From assembly GCF_018294505.1 (NCBI RefSeq), contig NC_057796.1, positions 273,477,906 to 273,541,905 of the forward strand: a stretch of DNA of 64,000 bases, given 5' to 3'. The stretch's first letter is position 1; each line of letters opens with the position of its first letter. A program made the position numbers and the translations under genes. The notes under the pieces are model-generated. The model did not search any database and was not told the DNA's origin. It saw nothing but the letters and a program-made list of their open reading frames with translations. Shown here piece after piece: positions 1 through 10,385 of the stretch. The stretch comes from Triticum aestivum (taxonomy: Eukaryota; Streptophyta; Magnoliopsida; Poales; Poaceae).

Positions 1-1011
1 GTTTTTTTGAGGAATACCCAGGCAAGGTCAACTTGTTATTCTCCGCCCCGCTGGGCTGCAAATCTTTCCTAGGAGGGATGCATTAGGCTTAACAGGAAAA
101 TGGGCTTTAAAAAATAATAAATGGGATGTAATTATAAAAACTGGGCCGTAACTATAAAAAAATGCACCAAACACGAAATTAGTTTATAAAATGTTATTTA
201 TGGATTTTGAATATCTTAATTTTTAATTGTTGCGCGCGCAATGTTTCGTTTGATTTTTACGTAATACAAATTTATATTTAATCTGACTGGAAATTTCGGG
301 ATAAAAATATTTCGGATCCCATCAAAATGTGGGAAATTTTATTGAATTCTGTCTTGAACGGTTGGTTGAAATTATTAATCGTTGTCCTAGCTAGAAAATG
401 GGATGTACTTTTAACAAACTGTAAATGGGTTGTATTAAATTCCATTAGAATTCAAAAATGGGCTGTTTCGGAGGCTGACCTGTGGGCCTACTAAGTTGAC
501 GCGTACCAAGGGCTTTGTCAACTTAGTCAATATAAACGATTCTAGCTGAAGTGATCGTACGATGTCCATCCAACGGCCGTAGTGCTTCTTCAACCTCTGG
601 TCTTCTTGCTCCAGCCGCCCAAAGCAGCGCCGGTCCTGCCGCCTGCTCCTGCCTCCCATGGCCGGCTGTGCTGCCGCGGAGGCCTCACCGCCCTACTACT
701 CCCACCGCTAGCCAGGCCATCCCTCCACTCACCCACACCCCCTGTTATTCTGCGGCGACGACAGCCTCACACCGCAGCCGAACCAGTGAACCCTCGTACT
801 CCTCTCCGCGCGGGCTTCCACTGTCGCGTCTTCCCCGGCTCCGCGTCGTCCCCTTCCTAGGCCTCACCGTCGTCCACCGCCCTGGTGCATGGTCAGCGTG
901 GTCAAGGAACGACTTCCATCGGAAGAGTACTGTACGTGGAGAGGCTGACAGCTGGGTCCACGACGGCCACAAGGAAGTGCCTCCTTATTACGCGCAAAAT
1001 AATTATTCCTC

Positions 1012-1205
1012 CACCTGACAGCAGGGACCCACCGGACGGGCCACCGTATTTTGCAAAAAAATGTTTCCCCCCTGACTGCTGGGACCCACCAGCTACATCT
1101 TCGCACGCAAGGAAATACGTCCGAAAAAAAACGATTCGCCCCCTGACTGCGGGGACCCACCAGCTACATCTTCGCACACAAGGAAGTGCCTGACAGTCGG
1201 GACCC
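1012..1205. repeat. Short tandem repeat built on a GGGACCCACC core
   Basis: Four degenerate copies of a unit containing CTGAC(T/A)GC-GGGACCCACC, three of them with an adjoining CTACATCTTCGCAC or similar, follow each other with spacing near 60 bp. The repeat sits inside the first CACTA-like element and codes for nothing recognisable. Confidence 0.6.
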
Positions 1206-1621
1206 ACCTGGTCGAAGCGTACGTAGCGTTGTCATTCTGGTCGTGAACGTGTACGTACATATTGGTCGATGTAGACACGCACGTGTCATAGTAGAGACGC
1301 GCACGTAGCATGTACACGTACATACAACGGCCAGGGTGCAAGAAAGAAAATACGGCCACATACGTACATACGGGCGGGGTCTCGAACGCCTACTCGTGCA
1401 TACGTACGGCCAGTGCTCGTGTACATGGCTGGGTCGGAACGGAGAAACAGCGTCGTCGTCGTGTGTTCATGGGGAGTCAACCGGCTGGGTCAGAACGGAA
1501 TGCATCGTCGTGTTCATCGGGAGGGCTTGGACGGAATAGCCGATGGAAATGAGGCCTGGCATATCGCAGAACGGAAGAAACAGCCTTGTGTTCGACCGAC
1601 GATGTTCGAAACGAGATCCAG

Positions 1622-1830
1622 TTCATCGGGAGGGGTCTGGCGTACCGCAAAACGGAGGAAACGGACTTGTGTTGTAGCGCTATGGTCGAAACGGGCGTCC
1701 TGTTGATCGGGAGGGGTGTGGCGTACCGCAAAACGGAGGAAACAGACTTGTGTTGGAGCGCTACAGTCGAAACGGGGGTCCTGTTCATCGGGAGGGGTGT
1801 GGCGTACCGCAAAACGGGACTCCACGGGAT
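1622..1830. repeat. 81-bp tandem repeat
   Basis: Units begin at 1622, 1703 and 1784 with TTCATCGGGAGGGG or TTGATCGGGAGGGG, giving an exact 81-bp period. A more diverged copy precedes them from about 1517, and the third copy is truncated near 1820. Because 81 is a multiple of three, a reading frame stays open across the array. I treat that as a by-product of the repeat and not as a gene. Confidence 0.75.
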
Positions 1831-2240
1831 ATTGTTCATCTCCACCGTCGACCCCCTCCAGCCTCCACGGGCTACTGTTCATCCACCGTCGACCTCCTCC
1901 AGCCTCCACCTGCGACTGTTCATCCACGGGCTCCTGTTCATCCAGCCTCCACCGTGCGCTACTCCACCGGCTAATTTTCAACCAGCCCTCTCCATGGGCT
2001 CCTATTCAACCACCCCTCCACGTGCTACTGTTCATCCAGCCCTCCTCCGTCTACTGTTCATCCAGCCCTCCACAGGGTGGTCCTGTTCATCCAGCCCTCC
2101 ACGGGGTCCTGTTCATCCAGCCCCAACCGGCTCGATCGATCAGGGTCCTGTTCATCGAGAGGCAACACCACGGGGTCCTGTTAATCCACCCCACCGGGAA
2201 CTGTTCATCCAAACCCCCCAGCAACGCTCACTGTTCATCC
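1830..2240. repeat. Degenerate minisatellite with a TGTTCATCCAGCCCTCCAC core
   Basis: About a dozen irregular copies of a 25-35 bp unit, core GTTCATCCA(G/C)CC(C)TCCAC, follow directly on the 81-bp array. Spacing is uneven and copies differ by small indels. No coding function is evident. Confidence 0.65.
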
Positions 2241-2269
2241 AGAGGCAGCATCGATCGGCTTCAATTAGC

Positions 2270-2405
2270 AGAAGTAGCGAAGGAATCGCTCGATCGGGTT
2301 CAGTTAACAGCCATCGATCGATCGCTCGGGTTCAGTAACGCGTAGCCTGCAGTGCAATCGCTCGGGTTCAGTAGGCGAAGCCTCGCTCGGGTTCAGTTAG
2401 AGCCC
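2270..2405. repeat. Short repeat with core GCTCGGGTTCAGT
   Basis: GCTCGGGTTCAGT or a close variant (GATCGGGTTCAGT) recurs four times between 2292 and 2400, mixed with ATCGATCG. It closes the minisatellite field of the first CACTA-like element. Downstream, 2400-2761 holds only the subterminal motifs and the terminus. Confidence 0.55.
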
Positions 2406-2761
2406 AACGCCTCACACTCACGCGTGTGCGTGTATGAGAGAAACGCACAAACCTCCGTGCATCGCTCGGCCCCGACCACCCACCGTAACCGGGAACACCC
2501 CGATATTTTCCTAGCCCTCGCTTCTACCACGGTTTTTTCCGTCATGGACGGCCCAAAGAATGTCATGCAGATGCGTCTCCAGCCCGCCCAGGATGAAAAG
2601 CCCATTTTCTGTCATGATTTTTTGTCATAGAAGTAGGAGCCCACCACATCTATGATGATACCGGGTTTTGTCACAATTATCGTCATAGAAGTGTCATAAG
2701 TATGACATAATTTTTTTTCGTTCGGCCCAAAATGTCACGGATGTGTCTTTTTTTTGTAGTG

Positions 2762-3012
2762 CTCGTAGGTCAACCAGAGCATGTTCCGCACGAGAGTGGT
2801 ACGGTAATCCTATTTTGGAAGTCATGTTACTAGACCATGACGAACCTACGAACTATGAAGAAGCTATGATGAGCCCAGATTCCGATAAATGGCTTGAGGC
2901 CATAAAATCTGAGATAGGATCCATGTAGGAGAACAAAGTGTGGACTTAGGTTGACTTGCCCGATGATCGGCGAGCCATAGAGAATAAATGGATCTTTAAG
3001 AAGAAGACTAAC
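2762..3012 (+). pseudogene. Ty1/copia reverse transcriptase fragment
   Basis: Reading frame +1 from 2762 gives the start of a copia-type reverse transcriptase: EPTNYEEAMMSPD, then WLEAIKSEIGSM, then AIENKWIFKKK. This is the family pattern of the RVT_2 domain (W-x2-A-x2-E-x2-S, N-x-VWTLV, KWIFK). Two in-frame stops interrupt it (after GSM and after VWT). It is cut on the left by the CACTA terminus and on the right by the start of LTR C at 3013. Only about 80 codons remain of a polyprotein usually over 1300 residues. The wording resembles the BARE1/Angela group of Triticeae, but the fragment is too short to name. Confidence 0.8.
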
Positions 3013-3636
3013 TGTCAGTGTACAAAAATAGGGGCCTTTTTCGTACCCCTTTACTTGTGCACGGGAAGTTGTAGCCACACCTGTGGCCACGCTTGGCGGG
3101 GTAGAGGAAGCAAGGAACAAGACTACTAGAGCAACGATGACGCTAGAGGCGCGAAGGGCAAAGGGACAGGATGGGTCTCCCCCGGCAAGAGCCTTGCCGG
3201 GGACAACCTACGCTGCCCCGGCAAGTGCCTTGCCGGGGCAACTTGCCCAACACCAGCAAGACCGCCACCCTTGAGCCTGAGAGTTTCGACACCATCAACA
3301 ATATTAGGAACCAAGGCTCGGGAGGCGCCTGCACGGTGGAATGAAGATCTTTGTGAAAGACCAAAGGCCTACAAGCCTAGATGGGAACCAGAAGACGAAG
3401 GCCCCTGGCAAGATCCTTGCCGGGGACGAACGAAGACCCCCGGCGAGATCCTTGCCGGGGATGCCCACGAGACCCCGGCGAGACCCTTGCCGGAGTCATC
3501 TGCGAGGCCGAAGCCAGGCCGCACCTGCCAGAGTTTCGCTGCTCCACACCCATTCCAACATGGCGGCTAGCCCGCCACCTAGGCGAGCGCGTGCATGGCA
3601 GCATGCAACTTCTAGGCCAACTAGCCAAGCACCTGC
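3013..3636 (+). mobile_element. Element C (gypsy), 5' LTR, first part
   Basis: Begins TGTCAGTGTACAAAA, closely matching the start of the solo LTR at 25242 (TGTCGGTGTACAAAA), and aligns with it over its length: the TACCCCTTTAC block, the GGCAAG...CTTGCCGGGG palindromes and the AAGATCTTTGTGAA block. It stops at CACCTGC (3630-3636), where the large CACTA-like element begins. The LTR resumes at 39718 and 62208. The first part is 624 bp. The corresponding point in the solo LTR is 622 bp from its start, so nothing was lost at the break. Expected target duplication upstream is CTAAC (3008-3012), which cannot be checked because the 3' end of element C is outside the window. Confidence 0.85.
3178..3510. 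repeat. Cluster of short GGCAAG/CTTGCC palindromes in LTR C
   Basis: At least five units of the type CCCCGGCAAG-N2-CCTTGCCGGGG occur, for example near 3180, 3212, 3405, 3438 and 3472, each able to form an 8-10 bp stem. The same units, more numerous, occur in the sister solo LTR (25428-25770). They lie in the U3 part, upstream of the TATA box. Confidence 0.7.
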
Positions 3637-3689
3637 CACTACTGCAGGATGCTGCTAATGCGACACTACGATCAGAGACCCTTCGAGAA

Positions 3690-4250
3690 ACTGTGTGCGA
3701 TGCCATAATCGCAAACGATGTTGTATGAAAACCGTCATAAATGTGTAAAATGTTTGGGATGATGGATGCATCAAACACAGTTCAGGTTTTAGTTGCGTGT
3801 GCGATGAAGGGCATACGGTTCAGTTCAATGAACTATTTGCGATGAGGAGGAACAACTAAACGGGCAGCCAGATGGAGGCATGTGCGATACACAGCTTATG
3901 GTTCACTCGGATGAACTGTTTGTGATTAGGCAACACAAAAGAAACGGTCAGCCAGATCAAAGGTGTGTGCGATATACGACATGCAGTTCACTCGGATGAA
4001 CTGTTTGCGTTGAGACATGAGAACAGAAATTGTTCAAATGAACAAGATGTGTGTGATACGAGGCAAACAGGTCTGTAATTGGAGACGTGTGCGAAGACCA
4101 ATAACAACACAAACGATTACTGCTAACAAGCCGTGTGTGTTGTGAGCAAATGGTTGCTGGTATACAATTGTGAGTGATCGATGAAAACATCACCGATGGG
4201 TTCCATTGTTTAGTCCGTGTGCAATGTGATTTTCTTTGTCCGCACAACAT
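3690..4250 (+). repeat. Left subterminal repeats of the large CACTA-like element
   Basis: Roughly ten variants of TGTGCGAT or TTTGCGATG, often next to ATGAACTG or GGTTCA, occur at intervals of 40-70 bp (3693, 3797, 3837, 3880, 3928, 3966, 4006, 4050, 4088, 4218). In CACTA elements such arrays are binding sites for the element's own DNA-binding protein. The same motif recurs at 5470-5690, 9240-9325, 22025-22290 and in the right arm 39118-39560. Confidence 0.65.
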
Positions 4251-4411
4251 CTACGCTCTGTCTACAGCATCAACATATATACTTAAAAAGACAGCATTGC
4301 ATAACCAAATTAAGCATACAATTACACAAGTGACTACACACATAATATTTCCACACACCAAAGAAAGCAATTACATGCATACTAAAGTAGGAGAAACGAG
4401 GATCTAATCAT

Positions 4412-5214
4412 CTACTTATTGTTGCGATGACGCTTGCCATTGCTCTGCTTCCGGCTGGATCCCTGGCCGTTTTGGGGAAAGAGGGACTTCCTCATGTCAA
4501 CGATCCACCTGTACATGTCGTAGCTCGTGTACGCCTCCTTGGCCGCATACACGATGTGAGCTTTGTCGAGTTTCTCCATCTAGGCTGAGTGCCAGGCACG
4601 CTTGTCCTTGTTGCACGAATCCTTCATGTCTCTGTAGTAGGGGTCGATGATGGCCTCGGCGAGGTAAACCAGTGAGTCCTTCTCATGCTCCTTGCTACCC
4701 CTGATCTTGTATTGGCCTGGGATGTCGACAAGATTCTGGCAGGTGATGCCCGAATTCTTGAGCGCCTTTACATCATTGGTGATTTCCACCATAGCGAACA
4801 TGTAGTGGGGGTTGTTGACAAACCTGCGAAACGCTCGCAAGGCCTTGTGGCCAGGCAGTAGTGGTAGACAAGCACATGGTGGCGCACGCACATCTGGGTG
4901 ACGACGACCTTGGGACGAGACCCGACACGAGCGCGGGTGTACTCGAGGTCGAACCCGACCACCTTGTACTTCTCCTCGGCAAGCAACAGCTCCATGATGT
5001 GGATGGAGTGCTCCGCCCAGACCGGGTCGTTGGTGTACACCACCGAGAGGTCCATGAACCTTCTGTGGGTGTCCACCACGACATGCATACTGCTGCTCGT
5101 AGTCGGCAGCCGCTCGGAGCGCCATTGGAGCCGCGCAGGATACCCTCTAAGAATTTCTTGTGGTGGGTGTGATTCTTGCAATGGTGGGGCGCGATCGAAA
5201 GGTTGAAGAGACAC
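4412..5214 (-). pseudogene. 3'-5' exonuclease (DnaQ/RNase D-WRN type), broken
   Basis: The minus strand encodes a DEDD-type 3'-5' exonuclease domain, a family that removes nucleotides from DNA or RNA ends. Motif I is VVGFDLEYT (Asp and Glu both present); motif II is EITNDVKAL; motif III is YAAKEAYTSYDMYRW, where the usual catalytic Asp of YAAxDAY is Glu. The first frame runs from 5214 to about 4853, where the loss of one base shifts the reading; the second frame then runs to a TAG at 4580-4582; reading continues in phase to a natural stop at 4412-4414 after a basic, Ser/Asn-rich tail. Reconstructed length would be near 265 residues with no separate helicase, like small plant exonuclease proteins. 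The start is uncertain: a later Met (VVDTHRR block) is also possible. With a frameshift, a stop and the motif III change it is most likely inactive. Confidence 0.75.
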
Positions 5215-6059
5215 AAGGGTAGGTTAAATGGCCGCCGTAATAAATGGGGGCCGGCCGGCCTGTAATTGTCACATCTTGTCATGGCGTTCATAGCGGAGGA
5301 TTCCAGAATCCAGAGCACGCTTGACAACACCGCACCCCAGGCGTGGGCTCGAAGAGCCTGTTCCCGCGCTACCGTGCTGTTTACCACGCAAGCTTCCCGC
5401 CCGGCTAGTTTTGCCACGCGTCGGCTAGAAGAGGGACAAATCATGGGCGTTTATTGGCAAAAAGATTTGTAAAAACGATGTGTGTGGAATGACTTCGGTC
5501 ATAAGTTTACCCTTGGGTGATGAGATCAAAGTTACACAGAAGGGTGATGATGGACACTCGAGTGCGATAATTAATTATGTGCTCTACAGTGCACAAGGTG
5601 GAAGAAACCAACTGTGTGCAATGTTATCGAAGATCACAGTCGAGTTAGCTATACAGATCGTGTGCTGTGAGATCGACAAGGTAAACTGATCCGAGAATGG
5701 TTAATAAAATCTAAGACCATTGCATATTAAGGTCAAAATAGTGCTAGCAATATACGAGTCTCATACGATGCCATTTCAACGATTGTACCACGAAAGCTTG
5801 AAATGTTACAAGGTTCAAATTCCAGAGTTATATGGCTCAAATTCAAAGATTACAAGGTTCAAACCGATATTATAAATGAAATTCAGCTCATCGGCTGCAA
5901 ACGCTCGCGCTGATGCACTGAACATGGATATCACAGAGGTTCAAACTAATATCACCGCTTCTAAGTATGGCTTGGAAACCTCACAATTTTTGCAAAGGGG
6001 TCAGCCACTGAGAAGTCATGTATGGGGTTGACCCGATGACTTCCGATTACTCTGTCATC
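5215..6059. other. Non-coding stretch within the CACTA-like element
   Basis: Between the exonuclease and F-box pseudogenes I see no gene. 5470-5690 repeats the TGTG(C/T)GA motif of the subterminal arms several times. 5800-5870 has three degenerate copies of CAAGGTTCAAA or similar. The rest is unremarkable AT-rich sequence. Confidence 0.5.
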
Positions 6060-7850
6060 TCAAGTTCCAAAATGAAATTCAGCATTTTTGGAGCCTACTC
6101 CATTCTGCCGCAGGCGCCGACACTGATCAACAGACCATTCATTTTTGCGAAATAAATGTAGGGCAAACCTCATTTCCTTCAGCACCCTTGCTCTGAGAAC
6201 AAAGAACCTGGCGAATATAATCTCCAGTAAGGTCCCTCGGTAGGAGTTCAAAGTAATTTCTGAGAGATGCAGATCTAGGCATTCGACGTGATTGTTATAT
6301 TGTATAACATTATCCACCACTGGGCCTAATCTTATTTGCAAAAGAAGAAAATGTGTTAGTGCCTACATGCAGTTTTGAACATTACTACATGCCTAGCTAT
6401 TTGGTTTGCAGGATTTGTAAAATGCACTAACATGCCATCTTCGATCTGACATGATTAACATGGGCATTTGATTACATTCTAGAAAAATGTAGCCTTCTTC
6501 ACAAGAGGTTGGAGTGGATGAAAAGTTCCCTAAGAAAACTAGTACAGATGAATCCAAAGGAGAAATGCTTATTGAATGTAACCATATGGATCAAGCAACC
6601 GATATGGCGGGGGGGGGGGGCATGTATGTACTGAAATCCTCCAAAAGAACCTTCAGAAATCGTAGTACATTGTCATTGTAAACTTGGAAAAAGGTGTCAC
6701 AAATTGAACTCCCTTATGGTTAACATTAAACAGGAAAGGAACATCACCTCGATATATAGCTTCTCCAGGCACGGAATGCATCTCAGGAAACAGACAACTT
6801 GCTCCATGCCGGGCCCGATAGATTCTAGTGCCAAGACCTTCACTGTGCGCAGTTTCGGGGTCAAGCTTGTCGGAATCATTTTCTGAATGACAGATGACCA
6901 AACATCTTCAAAATTCTAAATAATGTTAATTTGTAGAAGGAGAGGTAAAAGGCGGCTATTGTACCTGAACGGGTGTGGATCCAATAAAAAGTTCGGAGTA
7001 TTTGTTAGACGAGTAGCCCACCACTGTCAATTTCGGCGCAGAAATGACATTGATTCTTGTTGGACCTTCTTGATCAACTATAAGTAATCTCTCAAGTATA
7101 GGTGTGTCCTGGATGACCATACCGTGGTCCACCTTTTGGGATGTCTTCCTGCCGCACTAGCAACACACATAAATAGTCCAAAGAGTCATGGAAGTTATGT
7201 GGAAGGTACTCAACCCATTGATCGCCTGAAGACGAAGGTACTCGAGTCCAGTACAGCCACGGAGCAGGCGCTCCATGTCACCCTTTGAGAGGCAGACGGC
7301 GACGAGCTCGAGGTGCTTCAGTCATGGTAGAATAAGAGCGGGCGCATCATTAAGGGGTGGAAAATGGCAGTTCCTAAACTTGGCGGCGCGTAGCATGGGC
7401 GCGAGGCGGAGTGCGAACATTGGCAGTGATCGCATATGCCCATCATCAAAAGTGAGCTCCTCGAGCTGATCTAGGGCGGGGGATCGGAACCAGTCGTCAA
7501 GCTTGGCTCGGTCCTTGCCGTTGGAATGGAACTTGCCCATTCTAAGGCCTTTGGTTGGGCCAAGGTGACAGCCGAGGATCTTGGAGAACGCATCCAAGCT
7601 TTTGCGATAGCCATAGCAGAGCTCGTGGGTGTCGATGAGGTCGAGAGGGCTGGAGTTCCGTAGGGGGCGCCACCGTCGGGAAAGGAGGGTTGTTCGCGGC
7701 ACATATTTGATTGGGAGGAGGGAGATGATGACTCTCAACATATCATCGGGGCCTACTGGAGTCGCTTGCGGTTCTAGCTCGCCCCGCCTCCGCTTGTTGG
7801 CAGCCCCGTTCTCCACCTCCGGAGTCTCCTTGTGAGCGGCGCTTTCTAAT
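6060..7850 (-). pseudogene. F-box/LRR-repeat/FBD protein, multi-exon, broken
   Basis: Plant F-box/FBD proteins are thought to be substrate adaptors of SCF ubiquitin ligases. Exon 1 (about 7850-7214) has the F-box (DDMLRVIISLLPIKY, RTTLLSRRWRPL) and first leucine-rich repeats. Exon 2 (7155-6966, ending CAG before GTAC) continues the LRRs. Exon 3 (ending 6748, GAG before GTGATG) has LRTVKVLALESI and CIPCLEKLYIE. The last exon (about 6332-6060) is the FBD domain (VECLDLHLSEITLNSYRG, ARVLKEMRF) with a natural stop. Two defects are seen: the expected start codon reads TTA (before ESAAHKE), and exon 1 has a TGA at 7322-7324 where the family would have a charged residue, as expected from CGA to TGA decay. 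Exon edges between 6901 and 6748 are approximate. The gene lies only 130 bp after the B3-like gene on the same strand. Confidence 0.75.
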
Positions 7851-7979
7851 AGAAATGGGAGTACAGGGAATATTTAGTTAAAACAGGGCAATAGAAAAGT
7901 GTATTGGTAACTAGATGTTATTTGGTAGGAATATAGTAAGATAAGGGAATAACAATTGGTTGCTTAAATACTACACAAT

Positions 7980-8866
7980 TCATTTGACATTGTTGGGTAA
8001 GTCAACATATGCAGATAGTTGAAAAGAAAACTTACTTCGAACAAAGTCTGAATGGATGATTTTGTCGGGGAAGTTAGCATATATCTCATGACCAGGCCCT
8101 TCTATGTGTAGTGCAATTTTAGTGCCAGCTTTCAGTACATAAAACTTTGCAATTTCATTTCAAAAGCAAGTGCCAAAATAGGAGTCACCATGTTTACCAA
8201 GTCTTACAGTAGCAATGATCGTAAATCCATGGTTTGTGCACAGTATGACATTCGTGGAGCCTTGATGTATGTAAAGGGAAAAATTGTGCACTACATAATC
8301 TGTTGCATAGCGAGAAATGTCCTGCAGAAAATGGTAGGGTTGTTAAAGAAAATATGGTAACATGCAAGTATGGGCCCAAATTGAAAGAAATCCACAACAG
8401 TTGAAATCGAAGGACAAAAGTCTATAATTAAACAGATAGGGTAAACAAGATGTCATGGAAATATGAGAGTAATCGAAAGAACAATACATCATTAATTTGC
8501 CTAATATAGAAAGAAGAGGGGGAAAATCCCCTTTGACGTATATGGTGCATGTGGCACCTTTTGTCCAAATGTAGCAATATTTAGAATATGTTCAGGAAAG
8601 TAGGCCATGCCAACCGATTTAGGGTGAGATTGAACATACCGCGCGCGTCCTCAAGTTATCTGGTACGATGAGATGGAATCTCTGGCGGCGGTCGCCAAGT
8701 CCTGAAGTATCGGCGCACTGTACACTCTATGAATGAAAGAAAACCCTCAAATCAGCTCGAATAAAAATGAATTCACGGCGATTTCCGCCGGGTGATTAAA
8801 GGAGGCAGATGAACTGGGATAAGAGATGAGATAATATCTCATTAAATTAGTTACCTTGTCGTCCAT
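7980..8866 (-). pseudogene. B3-like domain protein, three exons, one stop
   Basis: Exon 1 is short (8855-8866, ATG-GAC-GAC-AAG before GTAAC). Exon 2 is 8640-8726 (preceded by ATAG, followed by GTATG; 29 codons). Exon 3 starts at 8321 after TTCTGCAG. All joins keep phase. Exon 3 reads SRYATDYVVHNFSLYIHQG, then TIIATVRLGKHGDSYFGT, then IAKFYVLKAGTKIALHIEG, the strand-loop-GW-like-strand pattern of a plant B3 DNA-binding fold; that family match is my inference. A TGA at 8160-8162 interrupts exon 3. The frame runs on to TGA at 7980-7982, or may be spliced at GTAAGT (8035). About 9,060 to 8,870 would be the leader. Apart from the one stop the gene is well preserved, so a functional sister copy is likely elsewhere. 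Confidence 0.6.
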
Positions 8867-9513
8867 GAGAAAGAACCCTTAGTACGGCAGATTCGCCAAC
8901 CGATCGGAGCTGGGTCGACCACGAGCAGCGTCGAGAAAGTTGATGGCGATAGGCGGCGGCAAGCGGAAGTGGCGAAATGCGATGGTCTTTGTCGGCAGCC
9001 TGGCGGCGGCGGCAGGCGTCGAGCTAAGTGTTTACCACCGCGATAGGCGGTGCCATGGCATAGACACGGAGGAGCTTGTGCAAGTGTGAATGGGCAACTT
9101 ATCGGAGGGGCCGAGGTGGGTGGCAGGCGGGGTGAGGGTTTTTGTGACGTGGGGATGGTGAGGGTTTTCTTTTTTCTTTTTTGAATTGGGTGGTGAGGGT
9201 TTTCTGTCCCACAAAGAAATTTGGGGGCGACGGTTTGCTAGAGCAAACCATGTGTGATTGACGCAGCAGGCAAAATGATAGTCATTGCACACGGTTCCAA
9301 TTTTGGGAACCGTGTGTGATTGACGTACTACCTCCGTCCTGGTTTATTAGTCCCCCGTTGTAATTTTTACCAAAATTTGGCAAAATATTTAACATACTCA
9401 GACATAGATAATAAGCGTACACGTACATAAGCATAGTTCAACCATAAGTACATAGTTCAACCATCATTAAGCAGACTCAAGCGTACATAGTTCGATCCAT
9501 CCCACATCTCATC
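8867..9513. other. Spacer between the B3-like and zf-XS genes
   Basis: The left part (8867-9060) is GC-rich and probably the leader of the minus-strand B3-like gene. 9240-9325 holds three subterminal-type motifs, including an inverted pair CACACGGTTCC / GGAACCGTGTG around 9288-9318. A Stowaway-like end follows at 9331. 9395-9513 is the likely 3' untranslated region of the zf-XS gene. Confidence 0.5.
9329..9400. mobile_element. Stowaway-type MITE end, truncated
   Basis: TACTACCTCCGTCCTGGTTT at 9329-9348 matches the Triticeae Stowaway (Tc1/mariner) consensus start TA-CTCCCTCCGTCC, followed by TTATTAGTCCCC and AAAATTTGGCA as in the family that begins this way. No inverted partner end was found nearby, so it is a fragment. 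Confidence 0.45.
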
Positions 9514-10385
9514 TCACATGCGGCCGGCACGACCCTGAAGCTTGTCCAGGTACTCGGCGTACGCGCTGGGCGCCACCCTGCGAGAATACTTCTGCTTGAA
9601 GGAGCCAACGGCCCGTCCTCTTGCATGCACAAGAACACTTAGATACGCATCATGAATCTTGTGGTTGCAAAATGGGCATCCATAGCCATCGTTCCAGGTC
9701 CTAATACGCCTGTTATGCATTCCCGCATAAAGCTCCCTCAGGATTTGCCTCGTGTACCTCCTCTGGGCATCTTCATCCTCCCTGTCCACATCGTCAGACA
9801 GCACCTATACATATAGTAAAACAAATTTGGCATCAAATCACTGATTACATGCCGTGAAGTAGGATTAGGAATTTATGGCTATTTATTTATACATATTCAG
9901 AGATTATGGTTTGATTTTTAAGCACATCGTCTATATACAGACCAATCTTGAAGAAAATAATGGCACAAACATATGGAGGTCATTCAAAATCAATTGTCAA
10001 GTCCTGGCTAGGAATTATTAGCACGAACACTAACCCTAGTCGGATTACTAGCAGAAATCATTTGCACAGATGAAACAACTAATCACTTACCACCTGTACC
10101 ATTCAAACAATCAATACACTACATGGATCTAACGAAACTTACTCAGATTTCATGGATTGGGAGAAGATAACCACATGATTTCTATTCCAAAAAGGGGGAG
10201 GCAGGAGTAACCAGAGAAACCCTATGATCTATTTGACACATAAATGGGTATAGATGACTAACCAGCTGTCCGTCGTCGTCGGAGTCGGTGTGGAACTCCG
10301 CCTCCGGCTGTGGAAGGTCGACGCCGTCGACGATGTCAGGGTGCAGCGATAACTCGCCGGCGGTGACGGCAACCTCTGTCTCCAT
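9514..10385 (-). CDS. Small two-exon protein with a zf-XS-like zinc finger
   Basis: Exon 1 is 10263-10385 (41 codons, ATG chosen because the longer upstream reading has only GTG). Its donor is CTG before GTTAGT. Exon 2 is 9514-9804, preceded by the acceptor TATATGTATAG, in phase 0. The product is 137 residues with no stop or frameshift. The N-terminal half is acidic (HTDSDDDGQL, SDDVDRED). The C-terminal half, GYGCPFCNHKIHDAYLSVL then HARGRAVGSFKQKY then APSAYAEYL, matches the C-x2-C ... H pattern of the zf-XS finger. In SGS3/FDM-type proteins of the RNA-directed silencing pathway this finger stands before the XS domain, which is absent here. It is the only host-like gene in the CACTA-like element that is fully open. 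Function is unknown; a zinc-binding nucleic-acid protein is a reasonable guess. Confidence 0.68.

Larger units (their letters stand above)
1..2761. mobile_element. CACTA-like DNA transposon, one end (rest lies outside the window)
   Basis: The stretch ends in a pyrimidine run followed by GTAGTG at 2756-2761, which on the other strand reads CACTAC plus an A-run, the terminal signature of CACTA (En/Spm) elements. Just inside are repeated short motifs of the type GTCATAGAAGTG and TGTCACGGATGTG (2610-2745), as in CACTA subterminal regions. The interior has several unrelated minisatellites (listed separately). No transposase frame is visible. From 1 to about 1000 I see only AT-rich then GC-rich sequence with no recognisable gene. 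The other end is not in the window, so neither length nor target duplication can be checked. Confidence 0.55.

Noticed and set aside
1586..2338. 250-codon open frame over the minisatellites
   Set aside because: It consists of the 81-bp and TGTTCATCC repeats and has no non-repeat sequence or known domain, so I report the repeats and not a gene.
9032..9292. 86-codon minus-strand frame as an exon of the B3-like gene
   Set aside because: It contains subterminal transposon motifs and low-complexity sequence and no splice sites that fit.
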